Shown: positions 9,721 to 20,486 of the stretch, one piece after another
Layout: every line of letters starts with the position of its first letter
Position numbering within the stretch: position 1 is the first letter of the stretch
NCBI GenBank assembly: GCA_024364805.1
Contig: CM044500.1
Location: 76,237,238-76,257,754 of the forward strand
Direction of reading: 5' to 3'
Source of the DNA: Euprymna scolopes
Lineage: Eukaryota > Mollusca > Cephalopoda > Sepiida > Sepiolidae
DNA: 20,517 bases
Program-made: the position numbers and the translations under genes
The notes under the pieces: generated by a model
What the model was told of the DNA's origin: nothing
Seen by the model: the letters and a program-made list of their open reading frames with translations, nothing else
Database searches by the model: none

Positions 9721-9739
9721 AGGCTTTGTACCAAAGCCT
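9721..9739. repeat. Perfect 8-bp hairpin
   Basis: AGGCTTTG (9721-9728) and CAAAGCCT (9732-9739) flank a 3-base loop. It lies just outside the LTR-like copy B. It has no trailing T-run and no associated gene, so I do not call it a terminator. Confidence 0.6.
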
Positions 9740-11405
9740 TCACTTTTCCAGATTAGTAAACTGACAAGATCCACGGATAAATCACATTAAAAGGGGGCAG
9801 CAATGCGCTGGAGGGCCCAACCAAGTTTATCAATACGCGCGCATGGCGCTTAAGATAATAAGTATCATATTAAAGTGCTATCGACTTCTAAATAAATTAG
9901 GAAATTATTTTTTAGAGATGTTCCTCTTACTATAGATAGAAGTGAAATTATCATTAAAGAATATTCAATAGAATATTCCGTTTTTCGTAATTCTTTGTTA
10001 ACAGTGCAGTGTAGACTACACTCTATTGCGAGCTGATTACTGGGGATAGCATATGAAGGTTCCTTCTCGGTGCAGTGCGATGTTTCTCTAAACAGAGTAA
10101 GCAATCACTCGATTACAATACAATTAAGGAAGTGTAGCATCATTTAATCCCGGGTAACGTCGAGTTCCTTTGCGAGTCCCATATAGAGATTAATTGTTAA
10201 CCCTAGTTGTGTAATCGCTTGATTTCTGCGAATTTCAGATGAAGTAAAATACAACAAATGTAACACCATGGTATGATTGCAACACATTAATCAGCTTGTT
10301 GCCCGATGATAATAATTAACCGTAGATTGTAAAGAGGATGTACTCTAGGTTCTTTATCTTCACGGCTTCTATTACAAATAATGGCATTTATGAAACATGA
10401 AATTGGTAGTTCAAAGAAATAGGCACATAGATTTTTAAGATAGTTAATTTGTTAATACTTTGCTTACTCAAATGTGAGAGTAAACGAAAACCATGTATGG
10501 AATAGTCGAATGTCGGTGTCTCTCATATGCTGATTAAGTGATAACGCTTGCAAGGGAAACCAATTATTTCAGAGAACATGGTCTGAAGCACTAGAGAAAC
10601 GAAAATTAACATACTTATGAATCTGTGTCTGTTCATCAAATTCATTGAATTGTTAGATTCAACCGATACTTATCAAGAGTGCAGGGGTGTATTCTATATT
10701 TTTCATCTTCACATCTCCCATTAAAAGTAATTACATTTCCGTAAAAAAACCAACATTTTTTGTACTGTGAGATTACTTGGAGATATTTCTCACAATACAT
10801 TATAATCTCCATTGCCAATACTTGGTAATTTCACTTGTAACCTATGAACAGATATCTAAATTGCATTTCTTTGTATACAGAGAATGCAAAAAGTAGCATT
10901 CGTGACACTTAAATTATAAGCATGTCTACGCACAAACCGGAAGTATCCATTGAGCAGTCAGCAATATATTCACCGTCATCCTCAATTATGTTATATGGCA
11001 AAGGTTGTGTTTTAATGGTCGGCCTTGAGTGACACTTTAAAGGTGCGAGGTGACGTAAAAGCGGAAGTCAATAAAATCATTTAACTTTCGACTGGGAAGT
11101 ACCAGCATATTTTTCGCTGATAACTTAAACAAACTGATTGTATGTGGTCGTTCCCAGATAAGTCCATGTATAGGTGCATTCGGGCGCGTAAAATGTTGCT
11201 ATGCGTAACAATAGAAATCATTATCTGCCCGCCTGTCTCTATGTCTCTCTCTTTATTCACACACTTAAAGAGTTTAATGTTTAAAGTGACTCATCAGTAA
11301 GTTAAACTACATCAATTGTAAATGATGTAGACACATGTATTCTTGTTCACTAAGTTATTATGAATTAATCAGAACATAACATTTTATGAATCGTTATTAC
11401 TGATT
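9740..11405. other. Intergenic DNA with no recognisable feature
   Basis: The base composition is slightly more balanced than elsewhere, but I find no coding frame, tRNA or internal repeat. A CCCGGGTAACG string near 10149 recalls the Helitron hairpin but has no matching arm and no CTAG nearby. Confidence 0.45.
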
Positions 11406-11575
11406 TATATTATTTGGATTATTCTAATTACTGTTCTCGCATGGGTCTATCTCTCACAAAATTTCGGCTTGTATAACCTCCGATCTTCTTCAGATGTATA
11501 TTGTCGAACTCTGAAATCGTTGTGTCAAATGTGGATATCTTTCTATCGAACTCGGAAGTCTGAAGTAAGTTGACT
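11406..11575 (-). repeat. Dispersed repeat family R, copy 1
   Basis: Shares an ATTATTTGGATTATTC-type block and a following TCGAACTCTGAAATC block with copies at 14985 and 19367. Two consecutive 21-bp units are visible (11513-11533 and 11534-11554), each starting TCRAA, with a third beginning at 11555. On the minus strand the units read as an EFD..I-type heptad pattern, as in a coiled coil. The copies therefore probably derive from the coding part of an unidentified mobile element. This copy is decayed. Confidence 0.6.
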
Positions 11576-12917
11576 TTGTATTATTTGGTATTGATTCAAT
11601 TAGCAACCTCCAAAAGGAATCACTTTGAACTGACTTTTAATCTAAACTAATACTTTAAGCATTAAAGCACGTTGCGGAATTATACAAAATTACGAAATAT
11701 TTAAAAAATTCAAAAGCAATATAACAAGGTTGCTATTTTACACTATAGCACATGCGTTAATTTTATCATTTTTATTATAAAAGTATGACATATTTCTAAA
11801 GTGCACGTTGGTTGAAATTACTTAAACATTCACTAAAAACTACACATCAATAATGTAATGGTAACTTATGCATAAAACGTTGCGAAAAATCTATCAACTT
11901 TCCCAAATTGAGTTGAAAACGCTAAAAAAAAGAAAATCAGGTAAAAAAGTATACATTTATCGTCAAATTTCTATGCGGAACTGAACGCTCATCTATATTG
12001 TAAAATTTATGTTAATGCCCATTAATGTTTTTTTTTTTCTGTGTAATGACTTTAAAATTAAAAAGAATTACTTGGGGGTGATTAAGCAGCAGATATTATT
12101 TTATATCTGATGTTCTTTACATGATTTTAGCTGCTCTGTGCCCGACTTCAAATCCTCTTTCACATGACTAAGTCCAGCAGATGGCCAATATATCTCTGTC
12201 TCAGAAGCGAAGTCGACCAAGCGTCAAAACAGTGCCAATTATAAAAGGAAACTTTATTGATGTATTAGAGATTACGACATGTAGTATAACAACAGCTAGG
12301 ATATTATTTCATTATATAAGATATAAGTAAAAAAAAGTTGTTGAAAGTTCGATTTTATGTGGGGCAAGATGGGGTTTGTTTTGTTAGTTTCTACATATAT
12401 TTTTCACATTCTCACTGGCTTGCTAATCGACTGTCAGAAAGCATAGCTCAGTGTTCGCCTTTATCTGATATTTGAAGGTGCTATTTTCTGAAGATGCATC
12501 TGCAAAGAACTCATCAATATCTTTCCTGTCAAGTTCAATATAGAAATTATGTTGATCGGGTTCCCTAAAGGTCGGAAGACACGTAAATAAGTGTCGTTTT
12601 CAGCTTATTTTTGTGGAATTCGGCTGCCATATTATATATGACATGAGTTTACATATTCTCTGCAGTATATCGTTTCGCTTTTTTTTCGTAATGGTTTCGT
12701 CTATCTATAAGAAATGCATTGCTAACTATTTGGTTGTCAGTCTATCACGATTCAGTTCGAAATATGATTTCCATTTTTCAGGTGACCCCTAAAATGATGT
12801 TCGTTGGATTAATAAGAATATTTACAATCGTTTCTCTAATCAACTGCTATTTTGTACACATACAATTACAATTATTCCTTACTTTTGCACCAAGTTTCAG
12901 TAAAAGTGAAAGTCCAA
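11576..12917. other. AT-rich DNA with no recognisable feature
   Basis: Homopolymer runs near 11921 and 12030 are the only simple repeats. A 102-codon open frame at 12719-13027 starts before a TTTTTCAG acceptor-like site and contains a hydrophobic N-terminal stretch. It has no family match I recognise and runs into a local duplication. Confidence 0.4.
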
Positions 12918-13010
12918 CAGTGATTTGCTTATCACCATTAAATTATAATATGCTACTAATATTATTATATGCCAGCAGTGATTTGTTTATCACTATTAAA
13001 TTATATGTAG
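12918..13010. repeat. Local direct duplication, 58-bp period
   Basis: The blocks at 12918-12950 and 12976-13008 both read CAGTGATTTGYTTATCAC followed by RTTAAATTAT. Only a few bases differ over about 33. The duplication ends just upstream of the first tandem Helitron. Confidence 0.75.
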
Positions 13011-13031
13011 ATTTAAATGAGAAGTGAATAA

Positions 13032-13930
13032 TCTATCTATATATCTATAAAAGTGAAAGTGTATATCTCTCTGTCTGTCTGTCTGTGTACGTTTTTATAC
13101 GCAATAACTCTGTCAATTTTAAGTCTACAGACACGAAATTTGATATAAAGGGAAATGAGATTTGGAAACATATTTGTTATCCGATTTTGATCAGAAATCT
13201 GATGGCTGTTAAGGGGGCAAAGTTCAACGATTTGACCTTTGAGAACTCTATCAAACACCTCCGACAATTTTGGGTATAAACAATTGAAATTGCAGATGTA
13301 GATTCTTTGGACAGGGATCTAACTTAATAACTTGATTTGAACCCAGAAGGATAATTGTTAAGGACTCATAATAGAAGTAAAAGTTTTAAAAAAATTGACC
13401 TCTGCGGTGTCTACCAAATTACTAAGACAATTTCTGGTCAAAACATTTGAAATCATACATAAAGGGGGGTATTCAGACATATGGCAAGCTTTTTAATCGG
13501 TTTGGGTCGAAATTTGAGCTACCAATATATAAATGATAAATTTATGTATGTATGTATGTATGTATGTTTGCCTAAAACTTTCGACAGAGGTGACAGATTT
13601 TACAAAAATCAGTATCGTTTTGAAGCCCGCTCTACAGGACGACAAATACCAAGCAGGTGGCTAAAAACATTAATTTAATCACCTTCAACTGAGCACTTTT
13701 CTATAGGGAGCGGTCGCTTCTTCGCCGATATTTTCGAAAGTCATCCTCTCTTTTCGATTGTCCAGCATTAATTAAAACCTACGTCACTTCCGATTTGGCG
13801 GTGGACGTAACAGCAAAGACGTCACGTTTTTCCGTTCTTTTCCTCTTTCGCGGTACGGGTTCCAGCCTGCCTTCGTACTACTATTTTTTTTGCTCAACAT
13901 ACACCTACAAACACCGGACTGAAATGATTG
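13032..13930 (+). mobile_element. Non-autonomous Helitron, upstream member of a head-to-tail pair
   Basis: Begins A|TCTATCTATA followed by AAAAGTGAAAGTG, a 5' TC terminus in an A-flanked site. It is about 0.9 kb and carries a TCTG-rich tract near 13070 and a TATG array at 13543-13569. Its length and order of blocks match the next element. In the 61-base block at 13107-13167, 54 bases match 13991-14051. Near its 3' end the hairpin seen in the other copies is reduced to ACACCGGAC (about 13911) and the terminal CTAG is replaced by GATTG. The 3' terminus is therefore eroded, and the next element starts within a few bases. It carries no Rep/helicase gene. Open frames at 13085-13279, 13481-13678 and 13037-13267 are fortuitous. 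Confidence 0.78.
13543..13569. repeat. (TATG)n microsatellite inside the upstream Helitron
   Basis: About six TATG units at the same internal position as in the sister element, directly before the GTTTGCCTAAAACTTTCGAC block. Confidence 0.9.
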
Positions 13931-13934
13931 TATA

Positions 13935-14816
13935 TCTATAAAAGTGAAAATGTGTGTGCGTGTGTGTATCTGTGTACATTTAACTACACAACAACTCTGT
14001 CAATGTTAAGTCTACAGGCTCGAAATTTGATATACTGGGTATTGAGATTTGGAAAAATCTTAGTAATCAGTTTTTGGCCATGAGTTTGGCTATTAAGGGA
14101 TCAAATTCCAACGATTTGACCTTTGAGAACTCTACCAAACTCCTCCGAAAATTTTGGGTATAAACACTTGAAATTTTAGATATAGGTTCATTGGGCATGG
14201 ATCTAACCTAATAACTTGATTTAAGCCCAAAACCAATAAATATTCAGGGGTTATAATTGGGATCAAAGTTTTTAAAAATTGACCGCTTCGGTCTTTACCA
14301 AATACTCAGACAATTTCCGGTCTAAACATTTGAAATTTGACATACAAGGTATTTAGATATAGGGCTATCTTTTTAATCGGTTTGGGTCGAAAATTTGAGT
14401 TACCAATATGTATGTATGTATATATGTATGTATGTTTGCATGTCTGCCTAAAACTTTCGACAGAGGCAATGAATTTTACAAGATCAGTATCGGTTTGATT
14501 TCGACTTTTAAGACGACAAATATCGACAAATTTGCTAAAAACATTAATATCTTCATCTTCAACTGGGCACTTTTCTACAGGGGGTCGCTTTTTTGATCGA
14601 TATTTTCGAAAGTTATCCTCTCGTTTCGATTGTCTAGCCGTAATTAAAACCTACGTCACTTCGTGTTTGGCGGTGGTCGTAGCAGCAAAGACGTCACGTT
14701 TTTTTTCGTGTTCTTTTCGTCTGCGTACGGGTTCGAGTCTGCCTTCCTACTACCTTTTCTTTTTTTGCTCAACATACACCTCCATACACCCGGGAAACGC
14801 CGGACATCCATGCTAG
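13935..14816 (+). mobile_element. Non-autonomous Helitron, downstream member, both termini present
   Basis: Starts A|TCTATAAAAGTGAAA and ends with CCCGGGAAACGCCGG (stem CCCGG/CCGG, about 14788-14803), then CTAG (14813-14816), then T. These are canonical Helitron ends: TC at 5', hairpin about ten bases before CTRR, insertion between A and T. Length is about 880 bp. Internally it has a TG-rich tract near 13952, a long conserved block at 14100-14165, and an irregular TATG array at 14407-14436. No transposase is encoded, so mobility would have depended on an autonomous Rep/helicase element elsewhere. A GGGTTCGAGTC box near 14728 resembles a Pol III B box. Open frames at 14408-14596, 14532-14816 and 14663-14896 have no recognisable domain. 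Confidence 0.87.
14407..14436. repeat. (TATG)n microsatellite inside the downstream Helitron
   Basis: TATG units interrupted by TATA, positionally equivalent to 13543-13569. Confidence 0.9.
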
Positions 14817-14984
14817 TCGTCAATAAAACTGGCAGATTTTTTTTTTTAAAGTTTATCTTATTTGATGTGATCTTTGGCTTTGGGGCGTTGTTTTAATCGA
14901 CATTACATTTTAGTATCCTATCAGATAAAAAACTTAGCATATAAAGTCTGGTGAATGTGAATTACATTCAGCATCACACCTTAA

Positions 14985-15184
14985 ACTCGTATTATTTGGA
15001 TTCTTCAAACTACTGTTCTTGGGTGTCATTTTCACACCATTTTTCTCGAGGGTACATCCGAACTTATGCAGCTGCATCTTGTCAAACTCGAGAATATTTT
15101 TGTCGAACTTTGAAATCATTCTATCGAATCCTTCTGTCGTATCATTCTATCGAAATCAGGAATCCGCATGGAATTTCGGAATAA
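14985..15184 (-). repeat. Dispersed repeat family R, copy 2 (longest)
   Basis: Starts CGTATTATTTGGA and ends near GCATGGAATTTCGG. Units beginning TCRAA lie at 15082-15102 and 15103-15123 (21 bp each) and 15124-15149 (26 bp), with another starting at 15150. A 61-codon minus-strand frame (15119-14934) spans it. It reads as an Asp/Lys-rich segment with FDK repeats followed by an Asn/Ser/Pro-rich tail. That is consistent with a coiled-coil segment of a mobile-element protein, but I do not recognise the family. Confidence 0.65.
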
Positions 15185-15286
15185 ACCGTTATTTAACACA
15201 CAAGTATAGCATACTTTAGTTCTGACAGACATAACTATGTGGAGATTCTAAATAATTCCCAACTGTATTTTAAGTCTCGCTCACCG

Positions 15287-15385
15287 TAATGTTGTATTCA
15301 AATTTGATTATCAAGCGCAATTGATGTGTATTTTATTTTCTTCAAATAAAATTAACGCTTCTATAACGGAACTCACAACCCTTGC
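15287..15385. repeat. Direct repeat D, copy 1
   Basis: CGTAATGTTG, then ATTATCAAGCG, then TTCTATAACGGAACTCACAA. The same blocks recur in the same order and orientation at 15611-15715. The most conserved segment differs at only a few positions over about 25 bases. Confidence 0.65.
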
Positions 15386-15495
15386 TTTAATCTCGCGTAG
15401 CCATCGCAACATTCCGACATTTCCAAATATAAGCGCTGAAAGACAACGTGAGGATCTTTACTAACTGATCCTTTTCTCCAAATTTACGACATGGC

Positions 15496-15522
15496 AAGAA
15501 GAAGAAGAAGAAGAAGAAGAAA
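15496..15522. repeat. (AAG)n microsatellite
   Basis: About nine AAG units, lying between the two copies of direct repeat D. Confidence 0.95.
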
Positions 15523-15610
15523 AGAAAAATGTACAAAATACTGTGGATGGGGGTTTACACCGAAATATATTAAAATTAAGGATTTCAAACGAGTAAAATA
15601 TATTTATTTT

Positions 15611-15715
15611 CGTAATATTGCGTTGTAATTTGGCTTCCAAGCGGCATAATGCGTTTTTTTGAAAAATTCAAATTGAATCAACGATTCTATAACAGAACTC
15701 ACATCCCTGACATTA
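15611..15715. repeat. Direct repeat D, copy 2
   Basis: CGTAATATTGCG, CTTCCAAGCGG and TTCTATAACAGAACTCACAT align with copy 1 about 324 bases upstream. The DNA between the conserved blocks has diverged more, so this is either an old tandem duplication or two fragments of one dispersed repeat. Confidence 0.65.
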
Positions 15716-18202
15716 AAATGAGTCTTTTTAATTATATTACTATTAAGAAGTTATTTTACTTAAATTATCCATAAGAAAACCTATTATTTGAGTTATACAA
15801 TAAAAATATTTTCAATCACACTATTATATTAATTATTTTATTATATTTGCGAGTTCTGTGCTTTTTTTTTTCAATAAAATAAAGAAAAATTTATGCTAAC
15901 AAGTCATGGGCAATATTGTCCATCTGCTTAATACTCCAAACAGATTAGGAAATATACTTGAAGACTCTACAGATCCATCTTTAAAACATAATAAATTAAT
16001 GATTATTGAAATATTTTACAATATTTCGAACAAAATGTCTTTATCGTTTTAGACGTTCTGAAACATGCCGTTCACTTTTCAAAATATGCCATCGGAAAAT
16101 AGGTTATGTATTGTGTAGCTTTTGATTTCCTTTGATAAATATTTTATAAAATAATAAATAATCTATATTAATAGACATTAAATCGTTGTCCAAATAAATA
16201 CAAAAATGAGATAACGTGGATAAAAACATTGAACACACATAAATCCGAATCTGCTATTTTTATGTATATACGTTTTAACTTAATAAAATAATTTACAGAA
16301 TCCACACAAAAAAGTAAACATTATATAGGAGCGGGATCCAGGCAGCATTTCTGACTCGAAAAGTTAAAGAAACGTTTGTTCTTACTATTGTATGCAATAA
16401 AAATAGTTGTATTTGATTCTTAAATATCTATGGTATTTTTGATTACTAAAATGATATTAAAATAGGCATTACAACATTATTATTATTTTATTAATAGAAA
16501 GTATTCTATCTGCAACGTACGTATGGACAGTTGGGAATTGTTTGTATTATTATATGTAGACGAAACATATCACATAATAATGTATATACACAAACACTGG
16601 AAGGGTTGTACTATTTTACGTGATTAAAAAACTAACTAAAGCATTTTTGATTGTATTAATGTTTCTAATCTTACCATTAAATAAGAAAAGCAGGCTGATT
16701 TTTCAAACAGAAAAAGGATTTAAGTTTAGACGATCATTAATCTAACTTAAATGTTAAAAGTAATAGAGATTAATAAAAAAAACGATAAGAACTAAATTCG
16801 TAAATAAACGTTTATATGATGTATTACTAACAAATAAAGTGTTCGCATAAATGTGCATACATATGGAGGATTTATTTATTATATGATTTATCAACGTCGA
16901 AGAATTTTTAGAAAAAAAAAATTAATTCTGACAGTAGACGCCTATAATTCGCCTAAATCGATGCCGAAGCATATTTAAACACGCGAGTATATTGTGGATA
17001 TCAACGTGAGGTTTGTTGTTATGTTCACACAAAATAACAGACTGTGAATAGACAAGTGCTCGGTTACGTGGACAAAGATTAAAATAACGAAGTGACAAAG
17101 TGTCAAAAAGAAAACCAAAGGGCGTTGAAAGGTGTATTACTGTTTCACGGTTACTCTTGTGATGACTGAATATCAGTATCATTACTAATAGTTATAATTA
17201 GACTTGTAACGAGAGGTAGGTTAAAGGTGAGGGGATACGTTGCATTTGGAACACGACTGTGATTGTTTGGATGCATTCAAGTTCAAGACTTTAGCACAAA
17301 TATAAATGCCTTCTTCAATATTTAATGTATCCATGTTATAATGTGTTAGTAGCAATATTCAGTAACACGCCAGAGACAAAAATAGGTAAAAAGAAAAAAG
17401 AGCGACTTGGAAAAATTTATGCAGATGTTCAGTATTTTTGTTCCTCCAGCCGAAAATGGATAGAGGTGAACTAAATATAGTAGTTTAGTAAGATAATGTC
17501 GGTATTCTACTGCAATTCACTTTCTTTCTCACATTCTTAATCTTTTTTGCAAACTTATACACGTTTTAAGACCAATCACAAACTGGGTATAATGAAAAAT
17601 TAACACCTAATTCGGTTCTTATGCAGAGTATGCCCCTGTTTTCTTTTCGTGGATGTTACGTCAGTATTTTCCAACAGCTCCCATAAACAACGGGAAAATG
17701 GCGAAACACTTTATCAATGCGGCAACTGACAGTAAATAAATTGGAAGAAAATATAAGTTTTAACTCTGAATAAAATTAAATAAAAAAAAACATTTTTATA
17801 AAATAGCCACGATAGAATCTAACAGGTTTGATAATAATTATGCAACAGTCTTTCAAATCCAGTTTTTTCATTTAACTAAGCATGTAAATTAGTCGGAAAC
17901 AGTGTTGGATGCTGAACACGTGAAAGTAAATCCATTAAAATAAGTATAATGTCTGATAGATTCGCTTTGAAGTGCACGGATTACCAATGTAGTCAATGGG
18001 CTCCGTTGTGCCATGGAACTCTTCCCCCAATTCACCCCTTAAAAAAAAAAAAATTGTCGAGAGTATATAAATGTGACAGCACAGCATTATAACTGTTCGA
18101 ACCCTACAACGAGAATGTGTCATCGGTTCGGAACACAACGTGACCGAATGAAAATCATTGCTACGGGCCATTAAAATTAACAAACAAACAAAAAAAAACG
18201 AA
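15716..18202. other. Very AT-rich DNA, no gene recognised
   Basis: Open frames at 16922-17182 and 17935-18210 (minus strand) have no recognisable domain or neighbour signal. A poly(A) run near 18041 and AT-rich words are the only simple features. Confidence 0.45.
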
Positions 18203-18298
18203 GTCAACAAAACCTAAAAAAATTAAACCAAAAATTTTTTCATTAATTCCTGAATAAACCTAAAAATTTCATTAATTCCTTAGTCAACCTAAAAAATA
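18203..18298. repeat. 29-bp AT-rich tandem repeat
   Basis: Two adjacent units, 18241-18269 and 18270-18298, both begin CATTAATTCCT and contain CCTAAAAA. A more degenerate unit precedes them (18203-18240, with CCTAAAAAAATTAAACC). Confidence 0.75.
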
Positions 18299-19366
18299 TA
18301 TTCCAAACTCCTTTTTTATTGCTACACATTATTTTACAGAAAACAAATATTTATTCATACAACTTAATGTAGGTAGATTAGTTTTTGTGTTTTTATTTTC
18401 TTCATTGAAATTACTATACAATAAATGCTTGTGATAATGTTGTTTACTTTTTTCTAGCGTTTAAAAATATGATCAGATTTTGGCATATTATGGCAGTTTA
18501 CGAAAGTTATCGGAATATCCACATGCAATATCAACGAAAAACTGTTCATTATCTGTATAAGTATCCATAATGGCTGTTGTCTATGATCTTTATTACTGTG
18601 CTGTTTAAAAAAATATTTTGATTGCACTGAAGATTACATGCAAATGTGTAAAATACAAATTAAATCTATTTATATGACAGACAAACATATTTTCTACTGA
18701 GATGCAAGGACGTAAGTAACAATTGTTTCTAATATTATACCTCACATGTCGTTAATTATTACAAAAGAATCGAATTCAAAAGGACATTTTCTCTGTCGAT
18801 TTTATGTCTTTGTTACCATAGACACTATGAAAGATTAAATGTCACAAACCATAATATACCGAACGATGCTTTCACGTCCCAAGTGTTTTTAACCGATATG
18901 GACGACTGTCTTTGGTAGTATTTTTTGTTTTGCCATTGTTCGTAATTCGCTAAAAGACTTGGCATCAAAATCATTTTTCTTTTCTTCGAGCTCTGAATAC
19001 AAGAACGAGCTCCCAGAAGATGCGATTCCCCGATTAAGACTACAAAACTAATGAAAGGAGACAACCCGGCTATTTGAGAGGCAGCTGTCACATGTCGTTC
19101 ACATTTAAATGCAACTCTTGGTGATTCTCACGGAATAAAATGAAATGTAATAATATAAATAAATATCAAATAAGATAAATTTTTAAAAAATATGAAGAAA
19201 AATGTTTCACTCTCACATAGAGATAAAAGACTACCTGAAAAATGTATCATAGCATTTATATTAAAAAATACCACATCCATGTGTCCTCCAGATGTAAATA
19301 ACTCAATGTTTATGCATGCATAAAAGAAAAGTATGCTTCTTAATTCTTTAGATGGGGATTTATTAT
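18299..19366. other. AT-rich DNA, no gene recognised
   Basis: The 88-codon minus-strand frame at 18825-19091 shows no known motif. I see nothing else to annotate. Confidence 0.45.
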
Positions 19367-19500
19367 TCGTATTATTTGGACTATTCGGACTACTATTCCC
19401 ATCTGGAGTGTTATTTTCACTACGTTTAGGTCGATGTAACTTTTGATCTCATCCAGGTGTATCTTTTCAAACTCTGGAATCTGCATGCAATTATGTTATG
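19367..19500 (-). repeat. Dispersed repeat family R, copy 3 (shorter)
   Basis: Begins CGTATTATTTGGACTATTCGGACTAC in the same orientation as the other copies and keeps the TTATTTTCACTACG and TCAAACTCTGGAATC blocks. The extra 21-bp units are absent, and it passes from TCTGGAATC directly to the GCATGCAATT end. It may therefore be nearer the unexpanded form of the family. On the minus strand an EFEK-type start and an Asn/Ser/Pro-rich end remain recognisable. Confidence 0.6.
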
Positions 19501-19575
19501 CCTCGTGGCGTAATGGATAATGGATTATGTAAAATTGAGTTGTAAGTTAAAGGTGTACAGGTCAATCCGCATGAC
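19500..19575 (+). pseudogene. tRNA-Arg-like relic or tRNA-derived SINE head
   Basis: GCCTCGTGGCGTAATGGATAA matches the 5' half of metazoan tRNA-Arg (acceptor start, A box TGGCNTAATGG, D-loop GGATAA). A decayed B box, AGGTCAATCC, lies at 19559-19568, about nine bases further away than in a normal tRNA. The acceptor and anticodon arms do not fold, so this is a pseudogene or SINE head and not a working tRNA. It directly abuts repeat R copy 3. Confidence 0.45.
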
Positions 19576-20485
19576 AAGCGAGAGTAAAAATATTATTCCG
19601 AATTATTTAGGATTTCTATCCAGCCATGTTTGTCGGAATGAGAGCGTGCTATTACCGAAGAATAAAAGGTTTCGTTCGAAATGCAGATTTCTGTGATAGA
19701 CAGCATAAAACAGAAGGTCAAATGTTACACCGACCGAAACGTCGTAAAAATCACACTCAAGATATTGTGTGTAGCATGATGTGGAGCCTATATCGTCTGG
19801 AACAAGTTTATGGTTAATTAATAATGTGATAGAAGCGAATAGTTATTTCTTGCGAAGTAAAAAATACAAAAAAAAAACAAAACTATGTACTCTATATTGA
19901 TTTAAATGAATTAAAAGAAAAGGTTAAAAATTCTTGCTTTTGTTTTATATTATAGGGTGTGCTACGACAGAGTGATTTATGTTGCCACATTTTAAACACG
20001 TTTCACATTGACTAGCTTCCACATGATCTAAATAAACGTTGTCAACATCGTTTACCTATTTTAAATTCCCCTTTCACACGCCTGTATCACCTTACCTCGA
20101 TAGATATCCACTACCAAGGGCACTATTTTAATAGTATTCATTATATGTTGTTGAATTTTTATGTAAATAGATTCAAGGATTTATGATATTGTTGAATATG
20201 TTTTAGAATGGATTATCTTTGTGTTAACAATTGCGAGTTCTCTTAAATAGAAAGGGGTAATGTTATGCTTTGTGGCTGTTTAGGAATTGAGCTGGAATTT
20301 ACAAGATGCATAGCATGGCGACGGTAAAAGGTAGTAATCGATAAACAAATGTAGCCATTAGCTTTAATATTATTACGGTACTTACCCACGCCCATAAGGC
20401 ATTTAGACTTATTAATAACATTTGTTCTTATTATGGTTTGTCTCAATTTTCACACATAAAAATACAAAGAGCAATCGACAGAACA

Positions 20486-20486
<1 letters not shown>
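19576..20486. other. Intergenic DNA with no firm feature
   Basis: A 63-codon open frame at 19626-19817 follows an acceptor-like TATCCAG and is basic, but no domain is recognisable. It contains the CGAAACGTCGTAAAA word shared with 1567-1581. Nothing else is supported. Confidence 0.4.

Noticed and set aside
10149-10165. CCCGGGTAACG string resembling the Helitron 3' hairpin
   Set aside because: The second stem arm and CTAG are missing, and the flanks do not match the Helitron family.
12719-13027. 102-codon open frame with hydrophobic start after an acceptor-like site
   Set aside because: No family resemblance; its end is formed by a 58-bp local duplication. Transcript evidence would be needed.
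18095-18115. GTTCGAACCC string resembling a tRNA B box
   Set aside because: No A box or foldable tRNA arms at the right distance on either strand.
19626-19817. 63-codon basic open frame after a TATCCAG acceptor-like site
   Set aside because: Short, no recognised motif, poor donor at the end, and it contains a repeat-associated 15-mer.
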